64,000 bases of DNA from Marinifilum breve. GTDB taxonomy: Bacteria > Bacteroidota > Bacteroidia > Bacteroidales > Marinifilaceae. Position 1 is the stretch's first letter. Each line of letters starts with the position of its first letter. This document shows, piece after piece, positions 43,602 to 52,666 of the stretch. Both the position numbers and the translations under genes were made by a program. The stretch spans positions 372,001 to 436,000 of the forward strand of contig NZ_QFLI01000003.1 of the NCBI RefSeq assembly GCF_003202155.1, in the 5' to 3' direction. A model generated the notes under the pieces. The model did not search any database, was not told where the DNA came from, and was given only the letters and a program-made list of their open reading frames with translations.

Positions 43602-43877
43602 ATGGGAGAGTATGGAGATCAAAATTCACCTAAAGAGATAATGATTCTTTTATCAAAAAACATCAGAACCTTAAGAAAACAGGAGAAGATGTCTCAGAAA
43701 GAATTATCAGAAAGGTCTGGAGTAGCTTACGCCAGTGTTAGAAAATTCGAGTTGACAGGTATTATTTCTCTTGAATCATTTCTAAAGATCTGTGAGGTTC
43801 TCAATCGTCTGTCAGACTTTGAATCAATATTGCTACCAAACGATATGAAACGAAAAAAAGATCTATTTGATTATTGA
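43602..43877 (+). CDS. hipB: HipB-like XRE-family antitoxin
   Basis: 91 residues. A canonical helix-turn-helix: LSKNIRTLRKQEKMSQKELS, then ERSGVAYASVRKFELTG, matching the XRE/HipB pattern (R-x-x-x-x-x-S-Q-x-x-L-A/S..S-V-x-x-x-E). It precedes hipA by two bases. HipB binds the operon operator and neutralises HipA. The C-terminal tail (LPNDMKRKKDLFDY) is basic and short, as in Bacteroidota HipB proteins. Confidence 0.85.
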   Translation: MGEYGDQNSPKEIMILLSKNIRTLRKQEKMSQKELSERSGVAYASVRKFELTGIISLESFLKICEVLNRLSDFESILLPNDMKRKKDLFDY

Positions 43878-43879
43878 TT

Positions 43880-45109
43880 ATGGGGACTACAAAACTTAAC
43901 GTATATATACAATTTTCTGAACTAGAAGAATTAGTAGGTCAGATTGTTATAGATGGTCGGAAAATATTATTTAAGTATAGTGATGCTTATTTAAAATCAG
44001 GAACAAATCTATCACCCAATCAATTAGCGTTTAACGATACCCCTCAGACTACTGAAGAAAAACCATTCAATGGTCTCTTTGGAGTATTCGCTGACTCTTT
44101 ACCAGATGCATGGGGGTACTTGTTAATCAAGAAACGCCTCAGTGCTGACCGAATAGCCATTGAATCTTTAAATGCACTCGATCACTTAACATTTGCTGGT
44201 AAAAATGGTTTAGGAGCACTACAATACAAACCAAGTGTTGAATCGGACCAACAAACTATAGAAATTAATCTGGATAAATTAAATAACAATATTTCAGATG
44301 TACTAAGAGGTGAAAGCAGTGTTGTAATTGATCAGCTCTTCAGAAGAGGAGGTAGTCCCGGTGGAGCACGACCAAAAATTTATGCAGGATATAATCCACA
44401 GACAGATTCTCTCATCAGTGGCATCGCAAATCTCCCTGAAGGATATGAACATTGGATTATAAAATTTGCAGCAAATGAAGATTCAAAGGATATTGCCAAT
44501 ATAGAACTGGCCTATTATAAAATGGCTTTAGATTCAGGAATAGAAATGTCTGAGTGTAGAGTGTTTAATAGCGAATCTGGGAACAGTTATTTTGGAACCA
44601 AACGTTTTGATAGAGTCGGGAATAATAAACTTCATATGCTCTCAGCTGCAGGACTTCTTCATGATGACTATGAACACAGCACACTTGACTATGGGAATTT
44701 AATCTTCCAAGCAAAAAAGCTAACAAATAATGCACAAGCAGCTGAACAAATGTTCCGCAGGACTGTATTTAATATTTTAGCACATAACCGTGATGATCAT
44801 TCCAAAAACTTTGCGTTCCTAATGAATGCTAAAGGAATCTGGTCGCTTGCTCCTGCTTATGACCTGACATTCTCTTCATCTTCTCAGGGATACCATAGTA
44901 CAGCTTGCGCTAAAAACTATGTAGATCCAGGAAAGGAAGAGTTGCTAGAATTGGCAAATATATTCTCTATCAACAAAGCAAAGGTAATTATCGATAAGAT
45001 AAAAAATATCATCGACAATTGGAGAATGTATGCTGAATCAAGTGGAGTTTCCAATATCTCAATAAAAACTATAGAGACAAGTTTGAAAAACATTCGCTCA
45101 AGATTTTAG
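43880..45109 (+). CDS. hipA: HipA-family serine/threonine kinase toxin
   Basis: The ATG at 43880, two bases after the hipB stop, gives 409 residues; an in-frame TTG at 43874 is less likely. The N-terminal Couple_hipA part (GLFGVFADSLPDAWGYLLI) and the HipA_C kinase are both present. Key motifs are the P-loop-like GGSPGGARPK (about 157-166), the catalytic loop AHNRDDHSKNF (about 301-311) and the metal-binding PAYDLTF (about 325-331). HipA kinases phosphorylate aminoacyl-tRNA synthetases and induce dormancy. All catalytic residues look intact. Length is near the family norm of about 440. Confidence 0.92.
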   Translation: MGTTKLNVYIQFSELEELVGQIVIDGRKILFKYSDAYLKSGTNLSPNQLAFNDTPQTTEEKPFNGLFGVFADSLPDAWGYLLIKKRLSADRIAIESLNALDHLTFAGKNGLGALQYKPSVESDQQTIEINLDKLNNNISDVLRGESSVVIDQLFRRGGSPGGARPKIYAGYNPQTDSLISGIANLPEGYEHWIIKFAANEDSKDIANIELAYYKMALDSGIEMSECRVFNSESGNSYFGTKRFDRVGNNKLHMLSAAGLLHDDYEHSTLDYGNLIFQAKKLTNNAQAAEQMFRRTVFNILAHNRDDHSKNFAFLMNAKGIWSLAPAYDLTFSSSSQGYHSTACAKNYVDPGKEELLELANIFSINKAKVIIDKIKNIIDNWRMYAESSGVSNISIKTIETSLKNIRSRF

Positions 45110-45233
45110 AAATATTTTTTATTAAAAATATAAAATTTCAGACACCTATTCGGACACCAACAAAACCTTTACTCTTGATTTTTAAACACTTACTCCCGAA
45201 CCTTGACTCCCTGCAGCTCCACCAAACAAGAAA

Positions 45234-45264
45234 AGCCATTAAATCGATGATTTAATGGCTTTTT
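45234..45264. terminator. Bidirectional rho-independent terminator between hipA and galE
   Basis: AGCCATTAAATC and GATTTAATGGCT form a perfect 12-bp stem with a 3-base loop, followed by TTTTT on the plus strand and preceded by AAAA, so it serves both convergent genes. Confidence 0.85.
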
Positions 45265-45281
45265 CTGTATTTGATGGTGGC

Positions 45282-46304
45282 TTACTCGTTAATGTTCTCC
45301 TGCCATTTCCATGCTGAAAGCAAAGTTTCATCTAATGTACTTTCTGCTTTCCAACCTAATTCATTATTTGCAAAGGTAGTATCAGCATAAATCTTTTCAA
45401 TATCTCCTGCTCTACGATCTACAATTTTATGAGGCACTTTTTCTCCTGTTGCTCTTTCAAAAGATTCTATAATCTCTAATACAGACACTCCATTCCCAGT
45501 ACCCACATTAAAGTATTCATAGCCATTTTGATTCTTATTCTCCAACAACCGTTCAATGGCTACAACATGTGCTTTTGCTAAATCCACAACATGTATATAG
45601 TCGCGAATTGCTGACCCATCAGGAGTATCATAATCATTCCCAAAAACACTCAATTCAGGTCGAATACCTGCTACGGTTTGCGTTAAAAAAGGAATTAAGT
45701 TATTGGGAACACCTAATGGTAATTCTCCAATTTTTGCGGTTTCGTGTGCTCCAATTGGGTTAAAATATCTTAATGCAATACCTTTTAAACTAGAATTGGC
45801 ATGTACTGTATCGCGAATAATATCTTCACAAATACTTTTGGTATTACCATATGGCGATTCTGCTTCTTTCCTTGGTGTTTGCTCTGTAACTGGCAACTTA
45901 TCAGGCTGACCATATACAGTACATGATGATGAGAATACCAGATTATTTACATTAAACTCATTCATGCATTCCATGATATTCATAAGTGAATTCAGGTTGT
46001 TATGGTAATACATCAAAGGTTTTTCAACTGATTCACCAACTGCTTTAGAGGCTGCAAAATGAATAATTGCATCTAAATTAGCGTATTCATTAAAAAAGTC
46101 ATTTACCTTTTGCTTATCCGTTAAATCAAAATTTTCAAATTTAGGTCGAATGCCTGAAATTGCTTCAATCTGGTCTAAAACCTCAATTTTTGAATTCGAT
46201 AAATTATCTACAATTACAACATCGTAACCGCTATTTTGTAACTCAACAACAGTATGAGAACCGATAAAACCAGTTCCTCCTGTTACAAGAATTTGCTTCT
46301 TCAT
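45282..46304 (-). CDS. galE: UDP-glucose 4-epimerase
   Basis: 340 residues, the normal length. The Rossmann motif GGTGFIGSH (9-17), the catalytic SSSCTVYG strand (about 125-132) and Y152-GNT-K156 are intact, as are the NPIGAH and YFNVGTGNG segments of GalE-type epimerases. It interconverts UDP-glucose/UDP-galactose and, in many relatives, UDP-GlcNAc/UDP-GalNAc. It is last on the minus strand after two sulfatases and a CBM9-like gene (22-base gap to the latter), so it may help metabolise galactosamine-type products of the locus (inference). Confidence 0.92.
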   Translation of the reverse strand: MKKQILVTGGTGFIGSHTVVELQNSGYDVVIVDNLSNSKIEVLDQIEAISGIRPKFENFDLTDKQKVNDFFNEYANLDAIIHFAASKAVGESVEKPLMYYHNNLNSLMNIMECMNEFNVNNLVFSSSCTVYGQPDKLPVTEQTPRKEAESPYGNTKSICEDIIRDTVHANSSLKGIALRYFNPIGAHETAKIGELPLGVPNNLIPFLTQTVAGIRPELSVFGNDYDTPDGSAIRDYIHVVDLAKAHVVAIERLLENKNQNGYEYFNVGTGNGVSVLEIIESFERATGEKVPHKIVDRRAGDIEKIYADTTFANNELGWKAESTLDETLLSAWKWQENINE

Positions 46305-46326
46305 TCTTCTTATCTTTTACCTCTTA

Positions 46327-46968
46327 TTATCTTAGAATCAACTTACCAAATGAAGAAGGGATATGAAAGTCCGGCTCTTCAGCATCTGGTTTCACCCACG
46401 AAATCCATCTTAAATCAGCTTCTTTCTCATCAGCAGGTAATGCCATACAATGACCTCTATACAATCCCGCTTCTAATGTATTATTATTTAATAAGCCTAA
46501 TTCTTTTAATGATGATAAATCAATGGCTCCCTCAAAAACATAACCTTTAGAGCTTTTTGAAGCTTTTACTTGCAATTTATCTGCTGGCCACTGCCATACA
46601 AAATCAAATTTTCTGTAATAATTAGCCACATAATCAAGAACTCTTGCGTGGGCATCCATTTCCAGGCAGTAATATGGAGTTAATTCCTTGTCTCTTCTGA
46701 AGAAAATCTCTACTCGATCAGAATCAACAACCTCCATTTTATGATTTTGATCAACGAATGTAAGTACATTCTCTTCCTCAACATCGAATCTAAAGTAAAA
46801 GTTCTTTTCATCATACAAAGCTCTAAAAATCATCGAAGAAACTTTATTGTCTTCCCAAGGATAATTAAAATCTTGATTTATATTAGCCATTTCCCATACT
46901 GGGTGCATTTCTCCGCCTGTAATATTCAGACAGTCATTCTTAATTTTATTTACTTTATATGTTTTCAT
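46327..46968 (-). CDS. CBM9-like carbohydrate-binding protein
   Basis: 213 residues without a signal peptide. The pattern of the family 9-like sugar-binding domain is clear: an early W (PVWEMANI), RALYDEKNFYFRFDVEEE, VVDSDRVEIFFRRD, YYCLEMDAHARVLDY, and a final SFGKLIL. Such stand-alone proteins occur in polysaccharide loci. It lies between galE and two sulfatase genes on the same strand. No catalytic residues are expected; a role in glycan product handling is inferred. Confidence 0.8.
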   Translation of the reverse strand: MKTYKVNKIKNDCLNITGGEMHPVWEMANINQDFNYPWEDNKVSSMIFRALYDEKNFYFRFDVEEENVLTFVDQNHKMEVVDSDRVEIFFRRDKELTPYYCLEMDAHARVLDYVANYYRKFDFVWQWPADKLQVKASKSSKGYVFEGAIDLSSLKELGLLNNNTLEAGLYRGHCMALPADEKEADLRWISWVKPDAEEPDFHIPSSFGKLILR

Positions 46969-47111
46969 TATTTATAATTTACATCGCATTATTTAAATAC
47001 ATTCAGAGAATTAATTTTAATAATGTAATTCTTATTTCTTTTCAAATACAGAAATATAAAAGGTCAATACTATAACCTTCAGGTAATACATCCTGTGTTA
47101 AACTACAATAG

Positions 47112-48707
47112 CTAATTCAAGTAATCAGGCATACTTTTCGGATTCTTGGTCCACCTTTCTACTCTGTTATTAATCATGTGATACTCCTTATTCTTATCTG
47201 TTGGTTGGTAAATATCCTTAGGCAGATATTGTTTCAACTCTTTAATCACAGCTTTGTATTTTGGATCATTTGCCAAATTGGTGTGCTCACCAAAGTCCTT
47301 AACCTCATCATATAGTTCTTCCGATCCATCATTGTAACGAATGTATCTCCAATTGTCTCTGCGGATTGAATGGCTACCATAAGTCCATGTGCTTACTACT
47401 GGCTTTTTTCTCTTCACATTCATATCCTGTAATAAAGGAAGAATATCCTCACCATCCTGCTGCTTACTCTTATTTACATCACACAATCCAGTTAAGGTTG
47501 GATAGATATCCAGTAAACTAACCGCATTTTTATTTACCTGTCCTCCATCTGTTACGCCAGGAACAACCCATAACATTGGAGCAACTGTGGCCTCGTTCCA
47601 TATGTTATTTTTACGCCAGTTCATTTTTTCTCCAAAGCACTGTCCATGATCCGACCAAAGAACAATGATGGTATTCTTACCATATTTACTCTTGTCTAAA
47701 GCATCCAATAGTTTACCCAACTGAGCATCCATGAAGGTAATGGATGCCAAATAACCTTGTACCAACTGTTTTCTGTAATCTTCGCCAAGAGTTCTGACAA
47801 TGTGTTCAGCTCCTGGCTCTGTAATTCCTTCAGCCATAGCTTTTCCGTAAATTGGGATATCAACAAATTCACCATCAATCGCTTTTGGCACTTCAATCTG
47901 ATCCAATGGATACATCTCGAAATATTCACGAGGTGCAGTATAAGGTACGTGCGGTCGTAAAAATCCAACTCCCAACATAAATGGCTTGTCGTAATCCTTC
48001 TGCAACTTTTCAATGGCCCATTCTACATTCAATTCATCAGGCATTTTACCTTCCGGCAAATATTCTCTATCAATAGGCCCCGCACATAAGGAAAAGCCTG
48101 GAAAGTTTGTACCATGCTCTTTGTTGTATTTTACAGTTCCAGAGCCGCCCATAGGAAAAGGATAAAAATCGGGAGCTCCATAACGATTCCCATCTTTAAT
48201 TAATTTCTCTGTTAAAGCATAAGCTCTTGGTTTTCTCTCATCCCACAATTTCTGATGCTCAAACTTCTCCTCTATCTCCCAGCAAGCATGCCCTTCTATT
48301 TTTCCACAAGCCATGGTATGATATCCATTCTCACGCATGTGAACAGGCAATAGGTTCACCTCATTCCAAACATCCATATTTCGTGTGCCGCTCTTGTTGG
48401 TATAGCAACCTGTTGTAGTGGGCGCCAATGATGAAAGTACTGCCAAACGAGATGGCGTACACACAGCAACCGATGCATGAGCATTGGTAAAGTACACTCC
48501 TCTTTGTGCCAAACGTTCCAAATTAGGAGTCTTCACATCAGGATGTCCCTTCGAAACTCCTGTCCAGTCATTCAAATCATCTACCGAAATGAATAGAACA
48601 TTAGGCTTGTCTGTTTCTGCTTGTGTTTTTGTAGCTTCTCCTCCACAAGATTGCAGCAACAGAGTACCAACTCCCAATAATATTGTATTACTTATTTTTT
48701 GAATCAT
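47112..48707 (-). CDS. Lipoprotein sulfatase, iduronate-2-sulfatase-like
   Basis: 531 residues. Lipobox LLQSC places the lipidated cysteine at C21. The S1 sulfatase fold is shown by NVLFISVDDLND (metal-binding DD), the formylglycine motif C83-T-P-S-R, HMRENGYHTMACGKIEGH and IVLWSDHGQCFGE (second metal site). FLRPHVPYTAPREYF and the overall order resemble iduronate-2-sulfatase-type (S1_7-like) enzymes. It needs an anaerobic or aerobic FGly-generating enzyme encoded elsewhere. The neighbouring sulfatase gene lies 51 bases upstream on the same strand. Confidence 0.88.
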   Translation of the reverse strand: MIQKISNTILLGVGTLLLQSCGGEATKTQAETDKPNVLFISVDDLNDWTGVSKGHPDVKTPNLERLAQRGVYFTNAHASVAVCTPSRLAVLSSLAPTTTGCYTNKSGTRNMDVWNEVNLLPVHMRENGYHTMACGKIEGHACWEIEEKFEHQKLWDERKPRAYALTEKLIKDGNRYGAPDFYPFPMGGSGTVKYNKEHGTNFPGFSLCAGPIDREYLPEGKMPDELNVEWAIEKLQKDYDKPFMLGVGFLRPHVPYTAPREYFEMYPLDQIEVPKAIDGEFVDIPIYGKAMAEGITEPGAEHIVRTLGEDYRKQLVQGYLASITFMDAQLGKLLDALDKSKYGKNTIIVLWSDHGQCFGEKMNWRKNNIWNEATVAPMLWVVPGVTDGGQVNKNAVSLLDIYPTLTGLCDVNKSKQQDGEDILPLLQDMNVKRKKPVVSTWTYGSHSIRRDNWRYIRYNDGSEELYDEVKDFGEHTNLANDPKYKAVIKELKQYLPKDIYQPTDKNKEYHMINNRVERWTKNPKSMPDYLN

Positions 48708-48758
48708 ATCCTTCTTCTGATATTCGAGTAATTTAATTCCAATAATTCAATTCACCAA

Positions 48759-50342
48759 TTATGATTTTGGCAATAGTTTCGCCCAAGTCTCCGTCTTCCA
48801 CTCAACTGGCTTTTCCATTTCAATGATCCATTGGTCGAAAGCTGTTTTCAATCGGCTAGTCAATTCTGGTTTTTCTTCAGCGAGGTTGTTCTGCTCACCC
48901 GGATCTTGTTTGATATTGAACAATTCATATCTGTCTCCCACAGGATAATAGTGCATCATGTAATCACCTTCCAAAACGGTTCCTGCCGGATCAGACAAAT
49001 ATTCACGGTACTGACTTGATGGAAATACAGTCACTTCTTTGCTACCTTTCACATATTGCTCGTAGCCTGCCCAAAAATCAAGATTTTTATCACTCCAGTG
49101 GTAGGCCTGACAACCTGCCCAAAACAATTGTCTTTTTTGCTCATTTAGTTTCTCACCTTTTATCACCTTCTGCAAATCTATCCCATCTACCGAATTGGAA
49201 ACATCAATACCTCCAGCAGCCAATGCTGTTGGCAAAAGGTCCATTGCCGAAACATTTTCGGTAATCACTTTTCCTGATTTGATTAATCCTGGCGCCCAAA
49301 CAAACATTGGAACATGAATACCTCCCTGGAACATCAGACCTTTATTGCCTTTGAATGCTCCATTAAGTGGTAGTGGTGAATCAACCACAGCACCATTATC
49401 GCTTACAAACAAAATCATTGTGTTTTCATCAAGATTCAGCTCTTTCAATTTTGATACAATCTGTCCCATACCATCGTCAACTGCTGCTAAAGTAGCATAG
49501 TAATTGTCAACCTCAGGATTCCCAGTATCAAATCTTTGGTATTTTCTTGGTGCCTGTTCCTCTAGTGGAATATGCGGAGCATTGTAAGATAAGAACATGA
49601 AGAAAGGATCATTCTGGTTTTCTTCAATGTACTTCAATGCCTCATCGGTAAACTCATCGGTAATGTATCCCTGAGATTTTACATGTTTGTAGTTTCTAAA
49701 CAAACTTGTTGCATTGTAGTAATTGCTACCATGGTAATTAAATCCATAATAGTAATCGAAACCTTTACTCAATGGATGTTGATTTTTCACACAGCCGTAA
49801 ATGGCGTCGCGATGATAATCCCGAGTCTTCTCTACCAAAGAATCAATCGTCAACTCTCCCAAATGCCACTTTCCAATCATGGCAGTCTTGTAACCATTTT
49901 CCTGAAAAGTTTCTGACAGAAATTTCTCATTAGGACGAACTCCTGCTTCTGCATCGTAATTATTATAGATTCCAAAACGCTGCGTATACTTGCCTGTAAG
50001 CAATGCAGCACGTGATGGAGCACAAGTTGTTGAAGCTACAAAGGCATTGGTAAACTTTATTCCTTCGTTGGCCAATTTTGAAGTTTGTGGCATGGCCGAT
50101 TGAGCTGCCTCATATGCCGCTTCTACCGCAGTCGTATATCGATTCGTTACCTTGGTATTTTTTAACTGATCATGGGTGTAGGAGTCGGAATCGAAATTCA
50201 ACTGACCGTATCCCTGATCATCGGTCACAACCAAAATTACATTGGGTTGTTGCAACTTTTCATCTGCTGTTTTACTCGTTCCTGTTGCGCAAGCACCTAA
50301 AACCAAAGGCCACATTGCATGTATAATCTTGTTTAATTTCAC
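48759..50342 (-). CDS. Lipoprotein S1-family sulfatase
   Basis: 527 residues. Lipobox LGAC gives C18. Metal-binding VTDDQGYGQ, formylglycine site C107-A-P-S-R-A-A-L-L-T-G, KTAMIGKWHLGE, and MILFVSDNGA are all present. An insertion of about 45 residues sits between the first metal motif and the formylglycine cysteine (DSDSYTHDQLKN..EAAYEAAQ), which is longer than usual and may shape substrate choice. It is first of the sulfatase/CBM9/galE series. A sulfated galactosamine or uronic acid substrate is likely but not resolvable by eye. Confidence 0.88.
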   Translation of the reverse strand: MKLNKIIHAMWPLVLGACATGTSKTADEKLQQPNVILVVTDDQGYGQLNFDSDSYTHDQLKNTKVTNRYTTAVEAAYEAAQSAMPQTSKLANEGIKFTNAFVASTTCAPSRAALLTGKYTQRFGIYNNYDAEAGVRPNEKFLSETFQENGYKTAMIGKWHLGELTIDSLVEKTRDYHRDAIYGCVKNQHPLSKGFDYYYGFNYHGSNYYNATSLFRNYKHVKSQGYITDEFTDEALKYIEENQNDPFFMFLSYNAPHIPLEEQAPRKYQRFDTGNPEVDNYYATLAAVDDGMGQIVSKLKELNLDENTMILFVSDNGAVVDSPLPLNGAFKGNKGLMFQGGIHVPMFVWAPGLIKSGKVITENVSAMDLLPTALAAGGIDVSNSVDGIDLQKVIKGEKLNEQKRQLFWAGCQAYHWSDKNLDFWAGYEQYVKGSKEVTVFPSSQYREYLSDPAGTVLEGDYMMHYYPVGDRYELFNIKQDPGEQNNLAEEKPELTSRLKTAFDQWIIEMEKPVEWKTETWAKLLPKS

Positions 50343-50736
50343 TGATGATTTGTTTTATAAGAATCTTATTAAACTTTATCCTTTAGCTTTTTTATATGAA
50401 AACTGAAGCCTAACTGCGTTAAATTCTATTTAAATAGAACCACTATTCGCATAAAATTTGCCTTGTTATCCTTCATTTTTCATCGATAAAAAAATTCTAA
50501 AAACAAATTTTAAACAGATTCTAGGATTTTTCTCAAAGTTGCTACATCCTTCCATCCTACTTGTGCAAAATCATACAAATCAATTCCAATATCATACACC
50601 ACTATTGTACACATCTACTTAATCTACTTTATTTACAAGTGTTTCAAATATTGGGACCATTACCATATTATTTATCTTATTTTTAATCATAAACTTTAAT
50701 TTCTAATTTTAGTTCTAAATCAACCTAATTCTAAGA
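50343..50736. other. Divergent promoter region between sulfatase genes
   Basis: 394 AT-rich bases between divergent sulfatase genes. No full TAnnTTTG element or clear operator was found on either strand; nothing else is recognisable. Confidence 0.4.
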
Positions 50737-52248
50737 ATGAATAAACTAGCAACAAAAATATCAAGTTATATAAGCTTGATTGCATGCGCAGGTACTTTGC
50801 TATTTAGTGGCTGTACAATTTCTGAACAACAAACTCAACCCAATATCATATTGTTCCTGGTTGATGATATGGGCTGGACCGACACCTCGGTTCCTTTTGG
50901 CAAAACTGCAACGCCAAATAACAAATACCAGAAAACACCGAATATGGAATTGATGGCTCAACAGGGCATCAAATTTACCAATGCTTATGCAGCCAGCCCG
51001 GTTTGCTCACCTACCCGATGCAGCATTCTTACGGGTAAAAACCCAGCCAGAAGTCAAATCACCAACTGGATTCCAGGACAGGGAAATGATGTTCCTGAAT
51101 CGGAACAGAAATTATTCATTCCTGATTGGAACATTAATGGATTAACAGCATCAGACATCACCTTCCCAAAAATATTGCGCGAACATGGCTACACAACGGC
51201 TCACATTGGGAAAGCGCACTTCGGAAAAGCGGGAACCTCTGGTGCTGATCCAAAACAGTTAGGCTTCGATTACAATATTGCAGGACATCATGCGGGTCAC
51301 CCAGCCTCTTACTATTATCCTTACGGAAAAGAAGGCAGCAAATACAAGGTTCCCGATCTAAACGAATTCGAAAAAGACAGTCTCTACCTTACCGATGCAC
51401 TAACTGTAAAAGCAACACAGCTAATCGAAAAACTTTCGAATGAGAAGAAACCGTTTTATCTGAATTTTGCACACTATGCCGTTCACACTCCCATTCAGGA
51501 GCACAGAGAGTTGGTTCAACAATTTATTCAGGAAGGAAAAACCGAAGCCGAAGCAAAATATGCTTCCATAGTAGCCAGTATGGATAACAGTTTGGGCGCT
51601 GTAATGAACAAGTTGAATGAGCTTAAAATTGCTGACAACACCATCATCATCTTCATGTCAGATAATGGAGGCTTGGTGACTCATGCAGGACATCCAACCA
51701 CCAATGCTCCCCTTAGCGATGGAAAAGGGACTTGCCGTGAAGGAGGCATCAGAGTTCCAATGATGGTAAAATGGGCTGGAAAAGTAAAACCTGGCACTCA
51801 ATGTGACGAACCTGTATGCAGCGACGATTTCTTCCCAACCATTCTTCAAATGGCAGGAATTTCTCCTGAGGAATTTCTGGAAACTATTGATGGAAAAGAC
51901 TTGACACCTCTTCTTACCGGCAAGGGATCCTTTGATCGTCCTGAAGGGATTTGTTTTCACTACCCACACTACTGGGCATGGAAAGGCTTAAGAGAAACCT
52001 ATCCAAGTATCAAACCCTTTAGCTCTATTAGAATGGGAAAATGGAAACTTTGCTACGGATATGAAGATGAAAAGGCAGAGCTATTCGATTTGGAAAATGA
52101 CATTGCCGAGAAAAACAATTTGATTGATGAGCATCCTGAAATAGCGAAAAAACTTTGCACTCAATTACAATCGTATCTGCAAAAAGTTGATGCACAAACT
52201 CCTGTCGATAGGCACAGTGGAGAGCATTTGGCATATCCTAAATTATAG
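50737..52248 (+). CDS. Lipoprotein S1-family sulfatase
   Basis: 503 residues. Lipobox FSGC gives C26. It has LFLVDDMGWTD, the formylglycine motif C90-S-P-T-R-C-S-I-L-T-G, TTAHIGKAHFGK, HYAVHTPIQEH, and IIIFMSDNGGL. Its order differs from the two minus-strand sulfatases and it is transcribed alone on the plus strand, divergent from them. It probably removes a different sulfate position from the same glycan. The gene ends just before the minisatellite at 52352-52519. Confidence 0.88.
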   Translation: MNKLATKISSYISLIACAGTLLFSGCTISEQQTQPNIILFLVDDMGWTDTSVPFGKTATPNNKYQKTPNMELMAQQGIKFTNAYAASPVCSPTRCSILTGKNPARSQITNWIPGQGNDVPESEQKLFIPDWNINGLTASDITFPKILREHGYTTAHIGKAHFGKAGTSGADPKQLGFDYNIAGHHAGHPASYYYPYGKEGSKYKVPDLNEFEKDSLYLTDALTVKATQLIEKLSNEKKPFYLNFAHYAVHTPIQEHRELVQQFIQEGKTEAEAKYASIVASMDNSLGAVMNKLNELKIADNTIIIFMSDNGGLVTHAGHPTTNAPLSDGKGTCREGGIRVPMMVKWAGKVKPGTQCDEPVCSDDFFPTILQMAGISPEEFLETIDGKDLTPLLTGKGSFDRPEGICFHYPHYWAWKGLRETYPSIKPFSSIRMGKWKLCYGYEDEKAELFDLENDIAEKNNLIDEHPEIAKKLCTQLQSYLQKVDAQTPVDRHSGEHLAYPKL

Positions 52249-52351
52249 TGAGATCGATGTAAAACAGATTAAAAATACGCCCCAGATTTTTGAGCGAATG
52301 CTTATCCTATTTGCAATTGGATTGGTCGAATTGCGGCGGGCAATTTTTAAA

Positions 52352-52519
52352 TCGGGCGGACACTCGCCGAACTCGGGCGGGCATTCGGCGAACTCGGGCG
52401 GGCACTTTCCGAACTGAAGCGGATGCTTTCCGAACTGAAGCGGACAATTTCCGAACTGAAGCGGATGCTTTCCGAACCGTAGCGGACACTTTCCGAACTG
52501 AAGCGGGCAGTTTCCGAAA
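52352..52519. repeat. 21-bp minisatellite, eight units
   Basis: Eight head-to-tail 21-base units of the form TGAAGCGGACACTTTCCGAAC. The first three share a GC-rich variant (TCGGGCGG..CGCCGAAC), the last five a TGAAGCGG version. GC content is far above the flanks. A degenerate ninth unit may precede it. As the unit is a multiple of three, several frames stay open through it. Confidence 0.85.
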
Positions 52520-52550
52520 CTTTGGAATTTTACCCAGAAAACCAAATAAA

Positions 52551-52614
52551 CAAGCCCAAAGCACCCAGCATAATTGCGATAAGAACAATTTATTCTTGCT
52601 GTGCTTTGGGCTTG
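52551..52614. terminator. Long bidirectional hairpin between convergent genes
   Basis: CAAGCCCAAAGCAC and GTGCTTTGGGCTTG are perfect 14-base arms, with an inner AGCA/TGCT extension. U tracts are weak (TTTATTT on the minus strand), but the position between convergent genes fits a terminator. Confidence 0.6.
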
Positions 52615-52666
52615 AATTTAAAGAAACAGGTTCATTTATAAACTCAAGCTATATCTTCTAAGCTTT

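Larger units (their letters stand above)
52249..52666. other. Convergent intergenic region with minisatellite and hairpin
   Basis: 418 bases between a plus-strand sulfatase and the minus-strand DUF4861 gene. It contains the 21-bp repeats at 52352-52519 and a long hairpin at 52551-52614. Open frames across the repeats (on both strands) are repeat artefacts. Confidence 0.6.

Noticed and set aside
43874-43879. TTG start for hipA overlapping hipB by four bases
   Set aside because: An ATG two codons later, two bases after the hipB stop, is the simpler start.
52352-52519. CRISPR array
   Set aside because: Units are contiguous with no spacers and no cas genes lie nearby.
52307-52588. Proteins with heptad SVRKASA-type or FRTEADA-type repeats
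   Set aside because: A 21-base unit keeps three or more frames open on both strands; none has a start context or support, so they are repeat artefacts.
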